Assembly (NCBI GenBank): GCA_034437455.1
Contig: DAOTUB010000003.1
Span: forward strand, 1-18,460
Length of the DNA stretch: 18,460 nt
From: DAOTUB01 sp034437455
GTDB taxonomy: Bacteria; Chloroflexota; Anaerolineae; B4-G1
Direction of reading: 5' to 3'
Shown piece after piece: positions 1 to 6,217 of this stretch. The notes below the pieces were generated by a model, which worked only from the letters and a program-made list of their open reading frames with translations, searched no databases and was not told the DNA's origin. The translations under genes and the position numbers were made by a program. Numbering within the stretch: position 1 is the stretch's first letter; every line of letters starts with the position of its first letter.

Positions 1-438
1 CTGTGATTGCCCAGACAAGTTTACGGATTTTCTCTGTCAGACTGGTGTCGTGTAACATATGGACCGAATCAGGCTTGACCACTTTAGCATCTATGCTCAC
101 TCAAGTCGCCTATCCGAGATGATGCAGAAATTGACGCATACACTATTGGCCTGATTTGTGGGCATGTTCGAAACGATCAGTCGTAGTGCGTCGATTTTTT
201 ATGAGAAAACCCTGGACCTACAGAGGCCAGGAGCTTGTTGGAAGCGTTATCTTGACGAGATACTGCCAGCACGAATGGTGCGATTGCCGCATCATGAGCG
301 GCGGATAAGAGTTCGGATGTACTACTTCCACTGCTGTGCCGGAGGCAATCCGCTGCACCAATCACCGAGGCGGTAAACAGATAGCCAGGCTGGTTGTCGA
401 GCCGTGCGGCAATTGCGCTATTCCGACTGTTCGCGCGG
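1..438. other. Left edge with no supported gene
   Basis: I find no convincing gene here. On the minus strand an open frame of about 97 codons without a good start (roughly 470 down to the TGA at 177-179) ends with SRQDNASNKLLASVGPGF. This recalls the C-terminal part of GNAT acetyltransferases and might be a decayed fragment. A second minus-strand frame runs off the window start: ATG at 58-56, with a possible upstream GTG at 100-98, reading MLHDTSLTEKIRKLVWAIT. Neither has a Shine-Dalgarno sequence. The 72-codon plus-strand frame at 158-376 overlaps the first of these and has no protein-like features. Confidence 0.4.
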
Positions 439-467
439 TTGTCAGTTTTGATGAATTGTGGTATACT
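439..467 (+). promoter_or_regulatory. Sigma-70 promoter of the PadR gene
   Basis: TTGTCA at 439-444 and TATACT at 462-467 are separated by exactly 17 bases, a near-consensus housekeeping-type promoter. Transcription would begin near 474, just before the inverted repeat at 476-500, leaving a leader of about 35 bases before the ATG at 509. Confidence 0.7.
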
Positions 468-475
468 GTATCAAA

Positions 476-500
476 TTGTTATAGTTGAACGATATAACAA
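476..500. promoter_or_regulatory. Perfect inverted repeat, likely PadR operator
   Basis: TTGTTATA (476-483) and TATAACAA (493-500) are perfect inverted arms with a 9-base spacer. The spacer contains the smaller symmetric GTTGAAC. The site lies directly downstream of the predicted transcription start and upstream of the ATG of the PadR-type gene, where a bound dimer would block transcription. PadR proteins commonly bind palindromes in their own promoters, so autoregulation is the natural reading. The binding itself is inferred. Confidence 0.55.
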
Positions 501-508
501 AATGTGCT

Positions 509-1075
509 ATGGCTAGAGCTGTGAGTATTCGTCATCTGATCCTGGGCTTGTTGAACCAGCAAGCGATGTCTGGTTATGACATCAAGCGTTTGCTCGAGAG
601 CCTGAGCTGGTTGATGGATAGCCCGAGTTTCGGCAGTATCTATCCCATCCTGCGCTCTTTGCGAGAAGATGGGCTGGCGACCATGGAGGAGGTTCTCTCC
701 CAGGGAAAATCCTCTCGCAAGGTCTACACCCCGACTCAGTCTGGGAGACGGGCGTTGCGAGAGTGGGTGAATCAAACGATCACTTCAGGTGCTTCTTTGA
801 AGGCTTTCGTGACGCGATTGATCCTGGCAGGCAGCTTCTCTCACACCGAGTTGATCACTCATCTGCAGCAACGACGTTCAGAGGTGATGGCTTGTCACGC
901 CACGCTGAAACGACTTGCCGAGACAGAATATGGAACACTGGACTCTGGGCAACGCCTGACATTTGACTACGGATTGGCTCTGGCCGCTGCCGAACTGGCT
1001 TGGCTGGATGGTGCCCTGGAGCGGCTATCTCAACAACCGCCACTCCGTAGTTCTTACGGTGTATCTTTTCAATAA
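509..1075 (+). CDS. PadR family transcriptional regulator
   Basis: This encodes a 188-residue winged-helix repressor of the PadR family. From the ATG at 509 the protein starts MARAVSIRHLILGLL, followed by SGYDIKRLL and a GSIYPILRSLREDGL segment, the family's recognition helix and start of the wing. The C-terminal half (about residues 85-180) is the helical dimerisation region of the longer PadR (Vir-like) class. A TTG at 485 would add eight residues, but it sits inside the operator-like repeat and the family normally starts at MxxxxLxxxILGLL, so I prefer 509. Neither start has a good ribosome site. The stop codon lies inside the palindromic repeat at 1053-1185, so the last six or so residues (YGVSFQ) are encoded by repeat DNA and the original C-terminus may have been replaced. 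The ligand and targets are unknown. The nearest downstream genes are more than 400 bases away. Confidence 0.9.
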   Translation: MARAVSIRHLILGLLNQQAMSGYDIKRLLESLSWLMDSPSFGSIYPILRSLREDGLATMEEVLSQGKSSRKVYTPTQSGRRALREWVNQTITSGASLKAFVTRLILAGSFSHTELITHLQQRRSEVMACHATLKRLAETEYGTLDSGQRLTFDYGLALAAAELAWLDGALERLSQQPPLRSSYGVSFQ

Positions 1076-1185
1076 TTCGGGGCAATTGTACCGTAGCCGC
1101 GCTTTCCATAGCGCGCTAGCCCGGCGAGGTATGGAAACCTCGGCTACATCCCCCGACTTTTTGAGAAGATACCTTACGGTACACC
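1053..1185. repeat. Long imperfect palindrome, MITE/REP-like element
   Basis: The outer arms (about 1053-1082 and 1151-1185) match imperfectly as inverted copies: each has a TTACGG-like block, a GTATCTT-like block, TCAA and CGGGG. Inside are nested perfect arms: GTAGCCG (1093-1099) with CGGCTAC (1141-1147), and TTTCCATA (1103-1110) with TATGGAAA (1130-1137). The whole unit of about 130 bases folds on itself and has no coding content, as expected of a non-autonomous palindromic element. Its left arm contains the stop codon of the PadR gene. It might also act as a transcription end for that gene. Confidence 0.65.
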
Positions 1186-1205
1186 GTCCGGGGAGGTCGT
1201 AGAGG

Positions 1206-1224
1206 AGGGTGGTGACGCCACCCT
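1206..1224. repeat. Short perfect hairpin
   Basis: AGGGTGG (1206-1212) and CCACCCT (1218-1224) form a perfect 7-bp stem with a TGACG loop. No T-run follows, so it is not a classic intrinsic terminator. It may be the outer edge of the neighbouring palindromic repeat. Confidence 0.4.
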
Positions 1225-1317
1225 GACCGTCTGAGTGCATATCTGGAGGGTTATCTTTGGACTAGAACCCGTCCAATTCTATGTACGATTTTTTCTAATC
1301 CGGTTTCAAGACTTTGG

Positions 1318-1367
1318 ACCTGGTTAGCCAAGACGGTAGTGGGGCGTGGCTAACCAGGTTCACTTTT
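1318..1367 (+). promoter_or_regulatory. 13-bp perfect hairpin in the bS21 leader
   Basis: ACCTGGTTAGCCA (1318-1330) and TGGCTAACCAGGT (1347-1359) are perfect inverted arms around a 16-base loop, followed by TCACTTTT. The stability and following T-rich bases suggest either a terminator/attenuator or a protein-binding leader for the bS21 gene that begins 131 bases later. A 26-codon frame (ATG 1368 to TAA 1448) starts right after the hairpin but has no ribosome site outside the stem. No clear promoter is visible in 1225-1317. Confidence 0.45.
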
Positions 1368-1490
1368 ATGGCACAGGAGCAAAGTGCGAGCGATGCGACG
1401 GCCTGGAGTGAGGCAGCAGCATCCATAATGCTCAGCAGTAACCAATAAAGCTGGAGAGTAAATCTACAAAAAGAAGGAGGTGAATGGACA

Positions 1491-1700
1491 TTGGCAAAAG
1501 TTGAGTTAAAGCCTGGCGAATCGCAGGCAAGTCTACTCAAGCGTTTTCGCAAGCAGGTAACCAGGGAGCGTATCCTGAGCGATGTGAGAAAAAAACGCTT
1601 CTTTGTATCCAAGAGCGAACAGCGGCGGCATGCTCGTCTCAAGGCTGAACGCCGGGAGCGACAGCGTCGGCGCCGAGAGCAAGGACGAAATCGCTGGTAA
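1491..1700 (+). CDS. rpsU: Ribosomal protein bS21
   Basis: This 69-residue, very basic protein matches the bS21 family in length and layout. The core RFRKQVTRERILSDVRKKRF corresponds to the conserved helix, and an Arg/Lys-rich tail (RRERQRRRR) ends at a Trp. bS21 is the last protein to join the 30S platform, beside the anti-Shine-Dalgarno end of 16S rRNA, and it promotes initiation on natural mRNAs. The start is the TTG at 1491. A strong AAGGAGGTG (1474-1482) sits eight bases upstream, whereas the nearby ATG at 1484 is out of frame and opens only a six-codon peptide. Here it opens a run of translation and transcription factors rather than the classical rpsU-dnaG-rpoD operon, although an RpoD-like gene follows 3.6 kb later. 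A hairpin in its leader may control it. Confidence 0.92.
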   Translation: MAKVELKPGESQASLLKRFRKQVTRERILSDVRKKRFFVSKSEQRRHARLKAERRERQRRRREQGRNRW

Positions 1701-1760
1701 CGGTGCGGTGAAGCGTCAGCGTACTCCTTGCTGTTCGGTCAAGTTTGGAGGAGAAAGTAA

Positions 1761-2291
1761 ATGATCGAGTTCAAGACAGGCGATACGATCGTGCATCCCG
1801 TCCGGGGGGCAGGTGTCGTGGTGCGCCTGATGCAACGGCTCTGGCGAGGGAACGACGAGCTTTACTACAAGGTCAAGTTGCTGGCTCATCCTGAAATGAG
1901 CCTGATGGTTCCAACCAGCGCCGCAGAAACGCTGGGTCTCCGGCGCACTATCCCGCGATCACAGATTAAAAAGGTGTGGCGCGTGCTGCACACCGACCCT
2001 CAAGAATTGCCAGACAAGCATAAAACACGTTACAAAGTACTGGAGGGCAAACTGCACACCGGGGATATCTTTCAGGTTGCAGAGGCAGTGAGGGATTTGG
2101 AGTGGCGGCAACTGTGCCGTGGCAAGCTAACCACGAAAGAGAAACGGTTGTATGATGAAGGAATGGAGATCCTTGCCGGTGAAATCGCAGCCGTGCGAGG
2201 CGTAGATATGCTCGCCGCCCAGACCCAGATTATGGAAAAGTTGAGTGAGTGTAGAGAAAAAGATGACCAAACGGATAAAAGGAAACATTAA
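1761..2291 (+). CDS. CarD-family RNA polymerase-binding regulator (copy 1)
   Basis: A 176-residue CarD/CdnL-type protein. CarD binds the RNA polymerase beta subunit through an N-terminal Tudor-like domain and stabilises or tunes the promoter open complex through a C-terminal helical domain. Residues 5-60 form the N-terminal domain, with VHPVRGAG (11-18), YYKVKLL (35-41) and LMVP (48-51). Residues 70-160 form the helical domain with GDIFQVAEAVRDL (101-113) and LAGEIAAV (138-145). From my memory of the Mycobacterium CarD sequence, aligning on the RYK...GD block places His87 at the Trp wedge. A GGAGGAG (1747-1753) precedes the ATG. The C-terminal tail is highly charged and overlaps the cold-shock gene. 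It is closely similar to the second copy at 6577 and probably arose by duplication. Confidence 0.9.
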   Translation: MIEFKTGDTIVHPVRGAGVVVRLMQRLWRGNDELYYKVKLLAHPEMSLMVPTSAAETLGLRRTIPRSQIKKVWRVLHTDPQELPDKHKTRYKVLEGKLHTGDIFQVAEAVRDLEWRQLCRGKLTTKEKRLYDEGMEILAGEIAAVRGVDMLAAQTQIMEKLSECREKDDQTDKRKH

Positions 2292-2487
2292 ATGGTTTAG
2301 CCAAGAAAAACGCTACGGCTTTGTTCAACGTGGTGATGGCCTGCCAGATGTCTTTGTTCATATGAACGGATTTCGTTCCAGGACGGATGCCTACTGGGCC
2401 AAGAATGGAGATACCGTAGAGTTTGAGGTTGAACAGACTCCGAGAGGTCCCAAGTCCTTAGATGTGGTCATAGTGCATACTGCGTAG
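2263..2487 (+). CDS. Cold-shock domain protein
   Basis: This encodes a 74-residue single cold-shock (OB-fold) domain, the usual length for CspA-type RNA chaperones that bind single-stranded RNA and DNA and melt mRNA structure. The family opening is seen as GNIKWFSQEKRYGFVQ, including the RNP1 motif (16-22). RNP2 is DVFVHM (29-34). The usual acidic FV.H.S/A segment is modified to MNGFRSRTDAYWAKNGD, somewhat longer than in CspA. I choose the ATG at 2263 because the protein then starts as the family does. A GTG at 2245 would add six residues. The gene overlaps the end of the CarD-like gene by 29 bases, so the two are probably co-transcribed and translationally coupled; a distinct ribosome site is weak. 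No specific symbol can be assigned. Confidence 0.88.
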   Translation: MTKRIKGNIKWFSQEKRYGFVQRGDGLPDVFVHMNGFRSRTDAYWAKNGDTVEFEVEQTPRGPKSLDVVIVHTA

Positions 2488-2491
2488 CACA

Positions 2492-2603
2492 TCTCAAACG
2501 CCCTGGTGTTACTTGATCCAAGGATAGCGCTGGTCTCACTCGGTACAGTTGTATGCGGGTGAAGAAACGCTCTGTGGATCTGTACGAACCAGGGTGTTTG
2601 AGA
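2492..2603. ncRNA. Candidate structured RNA or large hairpin element
   Basis: TCTCAAACGCCCTGGT (2492-2507) pairs with ACCAGGGTGTTTGAGA (2588-2603) at 15 of 16 positions. Further in, GATCCA and AGCG (about 2514-2530) face CGCT and TGGATC (about 2566-2580). A TCACTCG / CGGGTGA stem closes the centre. The 112-base region can thus form one long rod with internal loops. It lies between the cold-shock gene and bL36, in a non-coding gap of about 220 bases. It could be a leader controlling bL36, a processed small RNA, or a palindromic mobile repeat. I recognise no known RNA family. Confidence 0.4.
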
Positions 2604-2711
2604 GTGAGCGGGAATGGCGTATCGGAGCCTCGATCTTGATCGGGCACCTCTCACTGAGTCCATCGTGGTGAATCCAACACTCTGATCACCGATTAACAGG
2701 AGGTAATGATC

Positions 2712-2825
2712 ATGAAAGTATCATCATCGGTTAAGCGGCGTTGCCCAAAGTGCAAGATTGTCAAGCGCAAGGGAAAAATATACGTAATCTGCGAGAATCC
2801 CAAACACAAACAAAGACAAGGTTAG
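2712..2825 (+). CDS. rpmJ: Ribosomal protein bL36 (zinc-binding form)
   Basis: A 37-codon gene, short enough to be missed by gene callers. The protein begins MKV, has CPKCKIVKRKGKIYVIC and ends NPKHKQRQG, the full-length bL36 pattern. Cys11, Cys14, Cys27 and His32 form the zinc ribbon, so this is the zinc-requiring (C+) form. bL36 is a late-assembly 50S protein near the GTPase-associated centre. AGGAGGT (2698-2704) lies seven bases before the ATG at 2712; an in-frame ATG at 2706 is too close to that site and extends past the family start. bL36 usually lies next to IF-1 and uS13 in the alpha operon. Here it is alone behind a structured RNA candidate, with IF-1 4.3 kb downstream in the same cluster, which suggests a second, relocated copy. 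Confidence 0.93.
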   Translation: MKVSSSVKRRCPKCKIVKRKGKIYVICENPKHKQRQG

Positions 2826-3043
2826 TTCCCCTCCCCTGCATCCAAAGGCGGAATCTGTTCTTTACAATCTCCACCACATCGTCGAGGCGCGCGGAGTCGG
2901 ATATCGGTTTGAGGAGTAGTGTATTCAGGCTCTCGCTCCAACCAAATTCCAACAGTTTACAACCCAACTCAACGGCAGTATCAACCCAGCCCATCGGTGT
3001 GATGTTGCTTTCCGTGTTAGCATGGTAGTGAGTACAAAGTGGT
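2826..3043. other. Gap after bL36, possible antisense gene fragment
   Basis: No intact gene is seen. On the minus strand an uninterrupted frame of over 100 codons covers this gap and continues into both neighbours. Its middle part reads protein-like: HANTESNITPMGWVDTA, then KLLEFGWSESLNTLL and SARLDDVVEIVKNRF. It has no ribosome site near the ATG at 2994. It may be a decayed gene fragment or chance. Confidence 0.25.
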
Positions 3044-3072
3044 TTGGATGAACCCGGAGCGACTCGTATAGG
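3044..3072 (+). promoter_or_regulatory. Possible promoter before the YihY gene
   Basis: TTGGAT (3044-3049) and TATAGG (3067-3072) are 17 bases apart, with the ATG of the membrane protein gene at 3094. The -35 match is weak, so this is tentative. It would give a leader of only about 15 bases. Confidence 0.3.
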
Positions 3073-3093
3073 AATAGGGCTCTTTTCAATCCA

Positions 3094-3999
3094 ATGGGAA
3101 AAGAACCAGATGTGAAAAGTTTTACCGACCAGTTCAGAGCTCTGTATCGGTGGGTGAACGACTTTAGCGGCGGCCCGTTAGAAGTTTTGCGAGACGCCTG
3201 GCAGAGCTTTGGAGACGTCCGCGCGGCAGAAGCCGCCGCCGGTATGGCGTATTACGCTCTGTTTTCCCTCTTTCCGTTGTTGATCGCCCTGGTGGCCGCT
3301 GGAAGTTTCGTGTTGGAGCAAGGACAGGTACACCAACAGGCGGTAGAGTTGGTGAGTGAGGCGTTCCCTGTTTCTCAGGGCCTTATCGAGAAAAACGTTC
3401 AGCGGGTCTTGGAACTGCGCGGAACGGTGGGCATTGTGGGGTTGATCGGCCTCTTTTGGGCGGCCACCGGCGCGTTTGACATCTTGGCGCGCAATATTAA
3501 CCGCGCCTGGAGGCAGGCGGAATCGCGGAGCTTTGTGAAAAGCCGCCTGGTGGCTCTGGGGATGATCGGGGCACTGGCGGCGTTTCTATTCCTTTCGTTG
3601 CTATCAAGCACTCTCGCTAACGTCCTGCCCCGATTGGACGTGCCCCTGTGGGGTGGTGTATCGATCTATGTGACTCCTTTGTGGTCGGTGTTATCGAATC
3701 TCACACCGCTGCTGTTCAGTTTTCTGATGTTCTTGGCTTTGTATCTTTGGACGCCGACCGTCGAGGTGGAATGGAAGGCGGCCTTTTGGAGCGCATTCGT
3801 GGCCGCTCTGGCATGGGAAGGCGTTGCCAATGCTTTTGCGTGGTATCTGGGCAGCGGATTCATTCAGTATGAACTGGTATATGGATCGCTGGGAACGGTG
3901 GTGGCCCTGTTGCTTTGGATCTATTTGAGCAGCTACATTACCTTGTTCGGCGCCCATCTCAGCGCGGCCATTGCTCGCTCACCGGGACAGCCTGACTAG
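3094..3999 (+). CDS. YihY/BrkB family inner-membrane protein
   Basis: The 301-residue protein has the hallmark segment AAAGMAYYALFSLFPLLIAL (47-66) and about six hydrophobic spans (roughly 50-75, 110-128, 147-170, 188-222, 226-250 and 262-290). It ends in the typical LLLWIYLSSYITLFGAHLSA segment. This is the YihY/virulence factor BrkB family (once misnamed RNase BN). Its biochemical function is not settled; transport or envelope roles have been proposed. A short soluble N-terminus of 40 residues precedes the first span. The ribosome site before ATG 3094 is weak. It is followed by a tiny frame and an MscS channel, giving an envelope or osmotic sub-block inside the gene-expression cluster. Confidence 0.9.
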   Translation: MGKEPDVKSFTDQFRALYRWVNDFSGGPLEVLRDAWQSFGDVRAAEAAAGMAYYALFSLFPLLIALVAAGSFVLEQGQVHQQAVELVSEAFPVSQGLIEKNVQRVLELRGTVGIVGLIGLFWAATGAFDILARNINRAWRQAESRSFVKSRLVALGMIGALAAFLFLSLLSSTLANVLPRLDVPLWGGVSIYVTPLWSVLSNLTPLLFSFLMFLALYLWTPTVEVEWKAAFWSAFVAALAWEGVANAFAWYLGSGFIQYELVYGSLGTVVALLLWIYLSSYITLFGAHLSAAIARSPGQPD

Positions 4000-4014
4000 C
4001 TCGGAGAGTGCCTG

Positions 4015-4101
4015 ATGAAGCGTGATCCTTTATCGAGTTCAATTGCAAATTCTGGTCTGGTCGCTCTCGCCATGCTTTTGGGTGCTGCGATGCTGAGATA
4101 A
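4015..4101 (+). CDS. Possible 28-residue membrane miniprotein
   Basis: ATG 4015 to TAA 4101 encodes MKRDPLSSS followed by a hydrophobic stretch (SGLVALAMLLGAAML) and ends in Arg. A GGAG (4003-4006) lies eight bases upstream. The stop is 18 bases before the MscS start. The positively charged start and a single potential membrane span fit a small membrane protein or a leader peptide coupled to MscS. Frames this short arise by chance, so confidence is low. I recognise no family. Confidence 0.3.
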   Translation: MKRDPLSSSIANSGLVALAMLLGAAMLR

Positions 4102-4119
4102 TTGCTGGAGGTGAATAAA

Positions 4120-4935
4120 ATGGACTGGGGAACTTTTGAGGGATTGCTACAGGATGTCCTGCGCTTCATACCGCGCCTCATTACGGCGCTGATCACCTTT
4201 GCAGCTTCGCTGTTACTTTCAGGAGTGGCCGCGCGGTGGGCGCGACGAACTGCACAGGCAAGGATCCAGGATCGCGAGGCACTCCGCTTGCTTTCCAGGC
4301 TGGCTCGTTGGTCCGTGTTGATCTTGGGGACGGTGGTCGCGCTGGATCAGGTCAACTTTGACGTGACCAGCTTTGTAGCTGGCCTGGGAATTGCCGGATT
4401 CACCATTGGTTTTGCCTTGCAGGACATTGCCCGGAACTTTGTCGCCGGGATTCTCCTGCTGGTCCGGCAGCCGTTTAACATCGGTGACGCCGTCGAGATC
4501 GGGGATTATACCGGCAGTGTGTTAGAGATCACCACGCGAGACACGGTGCTCAAAACCTGGGACGGCGAGATGGTGATTCTACCCAACATGGACGTCTTTA
4601 CCAACCCGATCACCAACTATTCCGAGCTGCCCTGTCGACGGCGTACTGTTCAGATCGGACTTGGATATGATGAAGACGCGGAACGGGCTACTAACGTATT
4701 TTTGGAGACCATCCGTGGCGTCGAAGGCGTGCTGGAGGACCCAGCACCCGAGCTGCTCGCCGAGGAGTTGGGGGATTCCTCGCTCACCCTTGCCGCCCGG
4801 TTCTGGGTGAACCAGGAAACCCACGGCTTGTTCGACGTCCATTCGGCGGTGGTAAAGTCGATCAAAAAAGTGGCCGAAGAGGAAGGAATAGACCTACCGT
4901 ATCCCATCCAGACGGTGCGCCTGGAAAGAGTGTAA
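4120..4935 (+). CDS. mscS: Small-conductance mechanosensitive channel (MscS family)
   Basis: The 271-residue protein is the size of E. coli MscS. Three membrane spans are visible: TM1 about 16-36, TM2 about 62-78, and the pore-lining TM3 about 84-116, with GLGIAGFTIGFALQDIARNF (88-107) followed by VAGILLLVRQPFNIGD. The cytoplasmic beta domain contains VLEITTRDTVLKTWDGE and ILPNMDVFTNPITNYS, and a C-terminal alpha/beta domain follows. MscS opens under membrane tension on hypo-osmotic shock and releases solutes. The ATG at 4120 is set by GGAGGTG (4107-4113); an in-frame TTG at 4102 overlaps no better site. The uS14 gene starts 17 bases after the stop, so the channel and a ribosomal protein are probably on one mRNA. 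Its presence beside compatible-solute genes supports an osmotic theme. Confidence 0.94.
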   Translation: MDWGTFEGLLQDVLRFIPRLITALITFAASLLLSGVAARWARRTAQARIQDREALRLLSRLARWSVLILGTVVALDQVNFDVTSFVAGLGIAGFTIGFALQDIARNFVAGILLLVRQPFNIGDAVEIGDYTGSVLEITTRDTVLKTWDGEMVILPNMDVFTNPITNYSELPCRRRTVQIGLGYDEDAERATNVFLETIRGVEGVLEDPAPELLAEELGDSSLTLAARFWVNQETHGLFDVHSAVVKSIKKVAEEEGIDLPYPIQTVRLERV

Positions 4936-4952
4936 TCTATTAAGGAGAAAGT

Positions 4953-5135
4953 ATGGCTAGAAAATGTTTGATCGAAAAAGAAAAACATAAAAAGCACGAG
5001 ACCCGGGTGCGCAATCGCTGCCGATTGTGCGGGCGTCCCAGGGGCTACATGCGTCGGTTCCAGCTATGTCGCATCTGCTTCCGCGAGCTGGCGCTGCAAG
5101 GGAAGATTCCCGGCGTGCGCAAAGCAAGCTGGTAG
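4953..5135 (+). CDS. rpsZ: Ribosomal protein uS14, zinc-binding type
   Basis: A 60-residue short uS14 (type Z). It starts MARKCLIEKEKHKKH and ends GKIPGVRKASW, the diagnostic family ending. CRLC (23-26) and CRIC (39-42) form the zinc site. uS14 sits in the 30S head and is needed for late assembly. AAGGAG precedes the ATG. Normally this gene lies in the spc operon between uL5 and uS8. Here it is between an MscS channel and a sigma factor, so it is probably an additional copy, although the genome would have to be checked. Since it keeps all four cysteines, it is not the zinc-independent substitute made under zinc starvation. The sigma factor frame begins immediately after the stop. Confidence 0.95.
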   Translation: MARKCLIEKEKHKKHETRVRNRCRLCGRPRGYMRRFQLCRICFRELALQGKIPGVRKASW

Positions 5136-5136
5136 G

Positions 5137-6141
5137 GTGGCCGAAATGGAGGCCGAAAGGAACAAGTCAGCGACATCGAAAGGGCCTGGTAAGGCTGGAG
5201 TTGATTTGGATGCCGTCAGCTTGAAGAGTGTTCCCGTTGAAAATACAGTCGGCCTGTACCTCCGGGAGGTAAGTCGCGTGCCTCTGTTGACGCGCACCGA
5301 GGAGGTAGAGTTGGCCAGGCAGTTGGAGCAGGGGCGAGAGGCGCAACACCAACTGGCCCACAATGGGCGCAGCCCTCAGAAACGAGCGAGGTTACAACGT
5401 TCGATCCAGGAGGGGCAAAAGGCTCGCCGACAACTCATCCGGGCGAACACGCGCCTCGTGGTGAGCATCGCCAAAAAATATCAGGGCCTGGGAATGCCCC
5501 TGACCGATCTGATCCAGGCCGGCAATGTGGGCCTGATCCGAGCGACCGATAGATTCGACTATCGGCGGGGATACAAGTTCGGCACGTATGCCACCTGGTG
5601 GATCCGGCAGGCTGTCATCAGGACCTTGTCTCAACAGGGACGCACGATTCGCCTTCCGGTCTATATGAGCGACCGCGTCAGGAAACTTATCAGGACCGCC
5701 CAGGGCTTGGAGCAGGGCTTGGGGCGACGGCCTACCCCTGAGGAGATAGCCCAGGAGACGTCATTCAACCCTGAAGAGGTGCGCTGGATGCTGCGCATCT
5801 CGCAGCATCCCGTCTCTCTGGAAAAGCCGGTGGGCGGAGAAGAGGGCGCCAGCGAACTGGGGCAGTTTATCGAGGATGAGAATGCCCCTTTACCGACCGA
5901 GGATGCCGAGCGACGTCTTTTGCGCGAGGACGTGGAGAGGATCATATCCTCTCTCAAACCACGCGAGGCTCGTATTCTGCGCTTGCGCTTTGGGTTGGGA
6001 AATGCCGAGTATCACACCTTGAAAGAGATCGGGGAGAAGCTGGGAGTGACGAAAGAGCGCGTTCGGCAGATCGAGCGTCGGGCGCTTAGAAAACTGCGCC
6101 ATCCGCGGCACAGTCGCGATCTAGAAAATTATTTAGGATAA
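5137..6141 (+). CDS. RpoD/SigA-like sigma-70 factor (group 1 or 2)
   Basis: The 334-residue protein has region 1.2 (about 36-66, TVGLYLREVSRVPLLTRTEE), region 2 (about 98-170) with AGNVGLIRATDRFDYRRGYK and the -10-reading helix YATWWIRQAVIR (151-162), region 3 (about 172-250), and region 4 with the -35-reading helix-turn-helix GVTKERVRQIERRALRKLRH (303-322). Region 1.1 is absent: only about 35 polar residues precede region 1.2. An inserted basic stretch (67-98) lies between 1.2 and 2.1, as in other SigA/HrdB-type factors. The promoter-reading helices are close to consensus, so it should recognise housekeeping-like promoters. The start is GTG 5137 or ATG 5146, neither with a good ribosome site, so translation may be coupled to uS14, whose stop is at 5133-5135. 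Its place in a stress-type cluster suggests an alternative (group 2) factor. Confidence 0.92.
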   Translation: MAEMEAERNKSATSKGPGKAGVDLDAVSLKSVPVENTVGLYLREVSRVPLLTRTEEVELARQLEQGREAQHQLAHNGRSPQKRARLQRSIQEGQKARRQLIRANTRLVVSIAKKYQGLGMPLTDLIQAGNVGLIRATDRFDYRRGYKFGTYATWWIRQAVIRTLSQQGRTIRLPVYMSDRVRKLIRTAQGLEQGLGRRPTPEEIAQETSFNPEEVRWMLRISQHPVSLEKPVGGEEGASELGQFIEDENAPLPTEDAERRLLREDVERIISSLKPREARILRLRFGLGNAEYHTLKEIGEKLGVTKERVRQIERRALRKLRHPRHSRDLENYLG

Positions 6142-6217
6142 ACGTGGGGGCAATGATCCATTCTGCGGTTGCTAGTCCAAGGGCTGCTGTCACGTCCCGA
6201 CTGCATTGGAGGAGAAT

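Noticed and set aside
1..100. Minus-strand frame running off the left edge (MLHDTSLTEKIRKLVWAIT)
   Set aside because: Only 19-33 codons are visible, without a ribosome site; too short to call, though it could be the start of a gene outside the window.
158..376. 72-codon plus-strand frame at the left edge
   Set aside because: No ribosome site, no recognisable family, Cys/Arg/His-rich random-looking composition, and a more protein-like frame on the opposite strand.
1206..1224. Hairpin as a terminator of the PadR gene
   Set aside because: No T-run follows the stem.
1368..1448. 26-codon frame between the leader hairpin and bS21
   Set aside because: Any ribosome site would lie in the hairpin stem and the Ala/Ser-rich peptide has no recognisable features; kept only as part of the leader observation.
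5890..6111. Minus-strand frames opposite the sigma factor, and similar long frames opposite the sugar and transporter genes
   Set aside because: They are mirror frames of GC-rich coding DNA; the plus-strand proteins there have clear family motifs.
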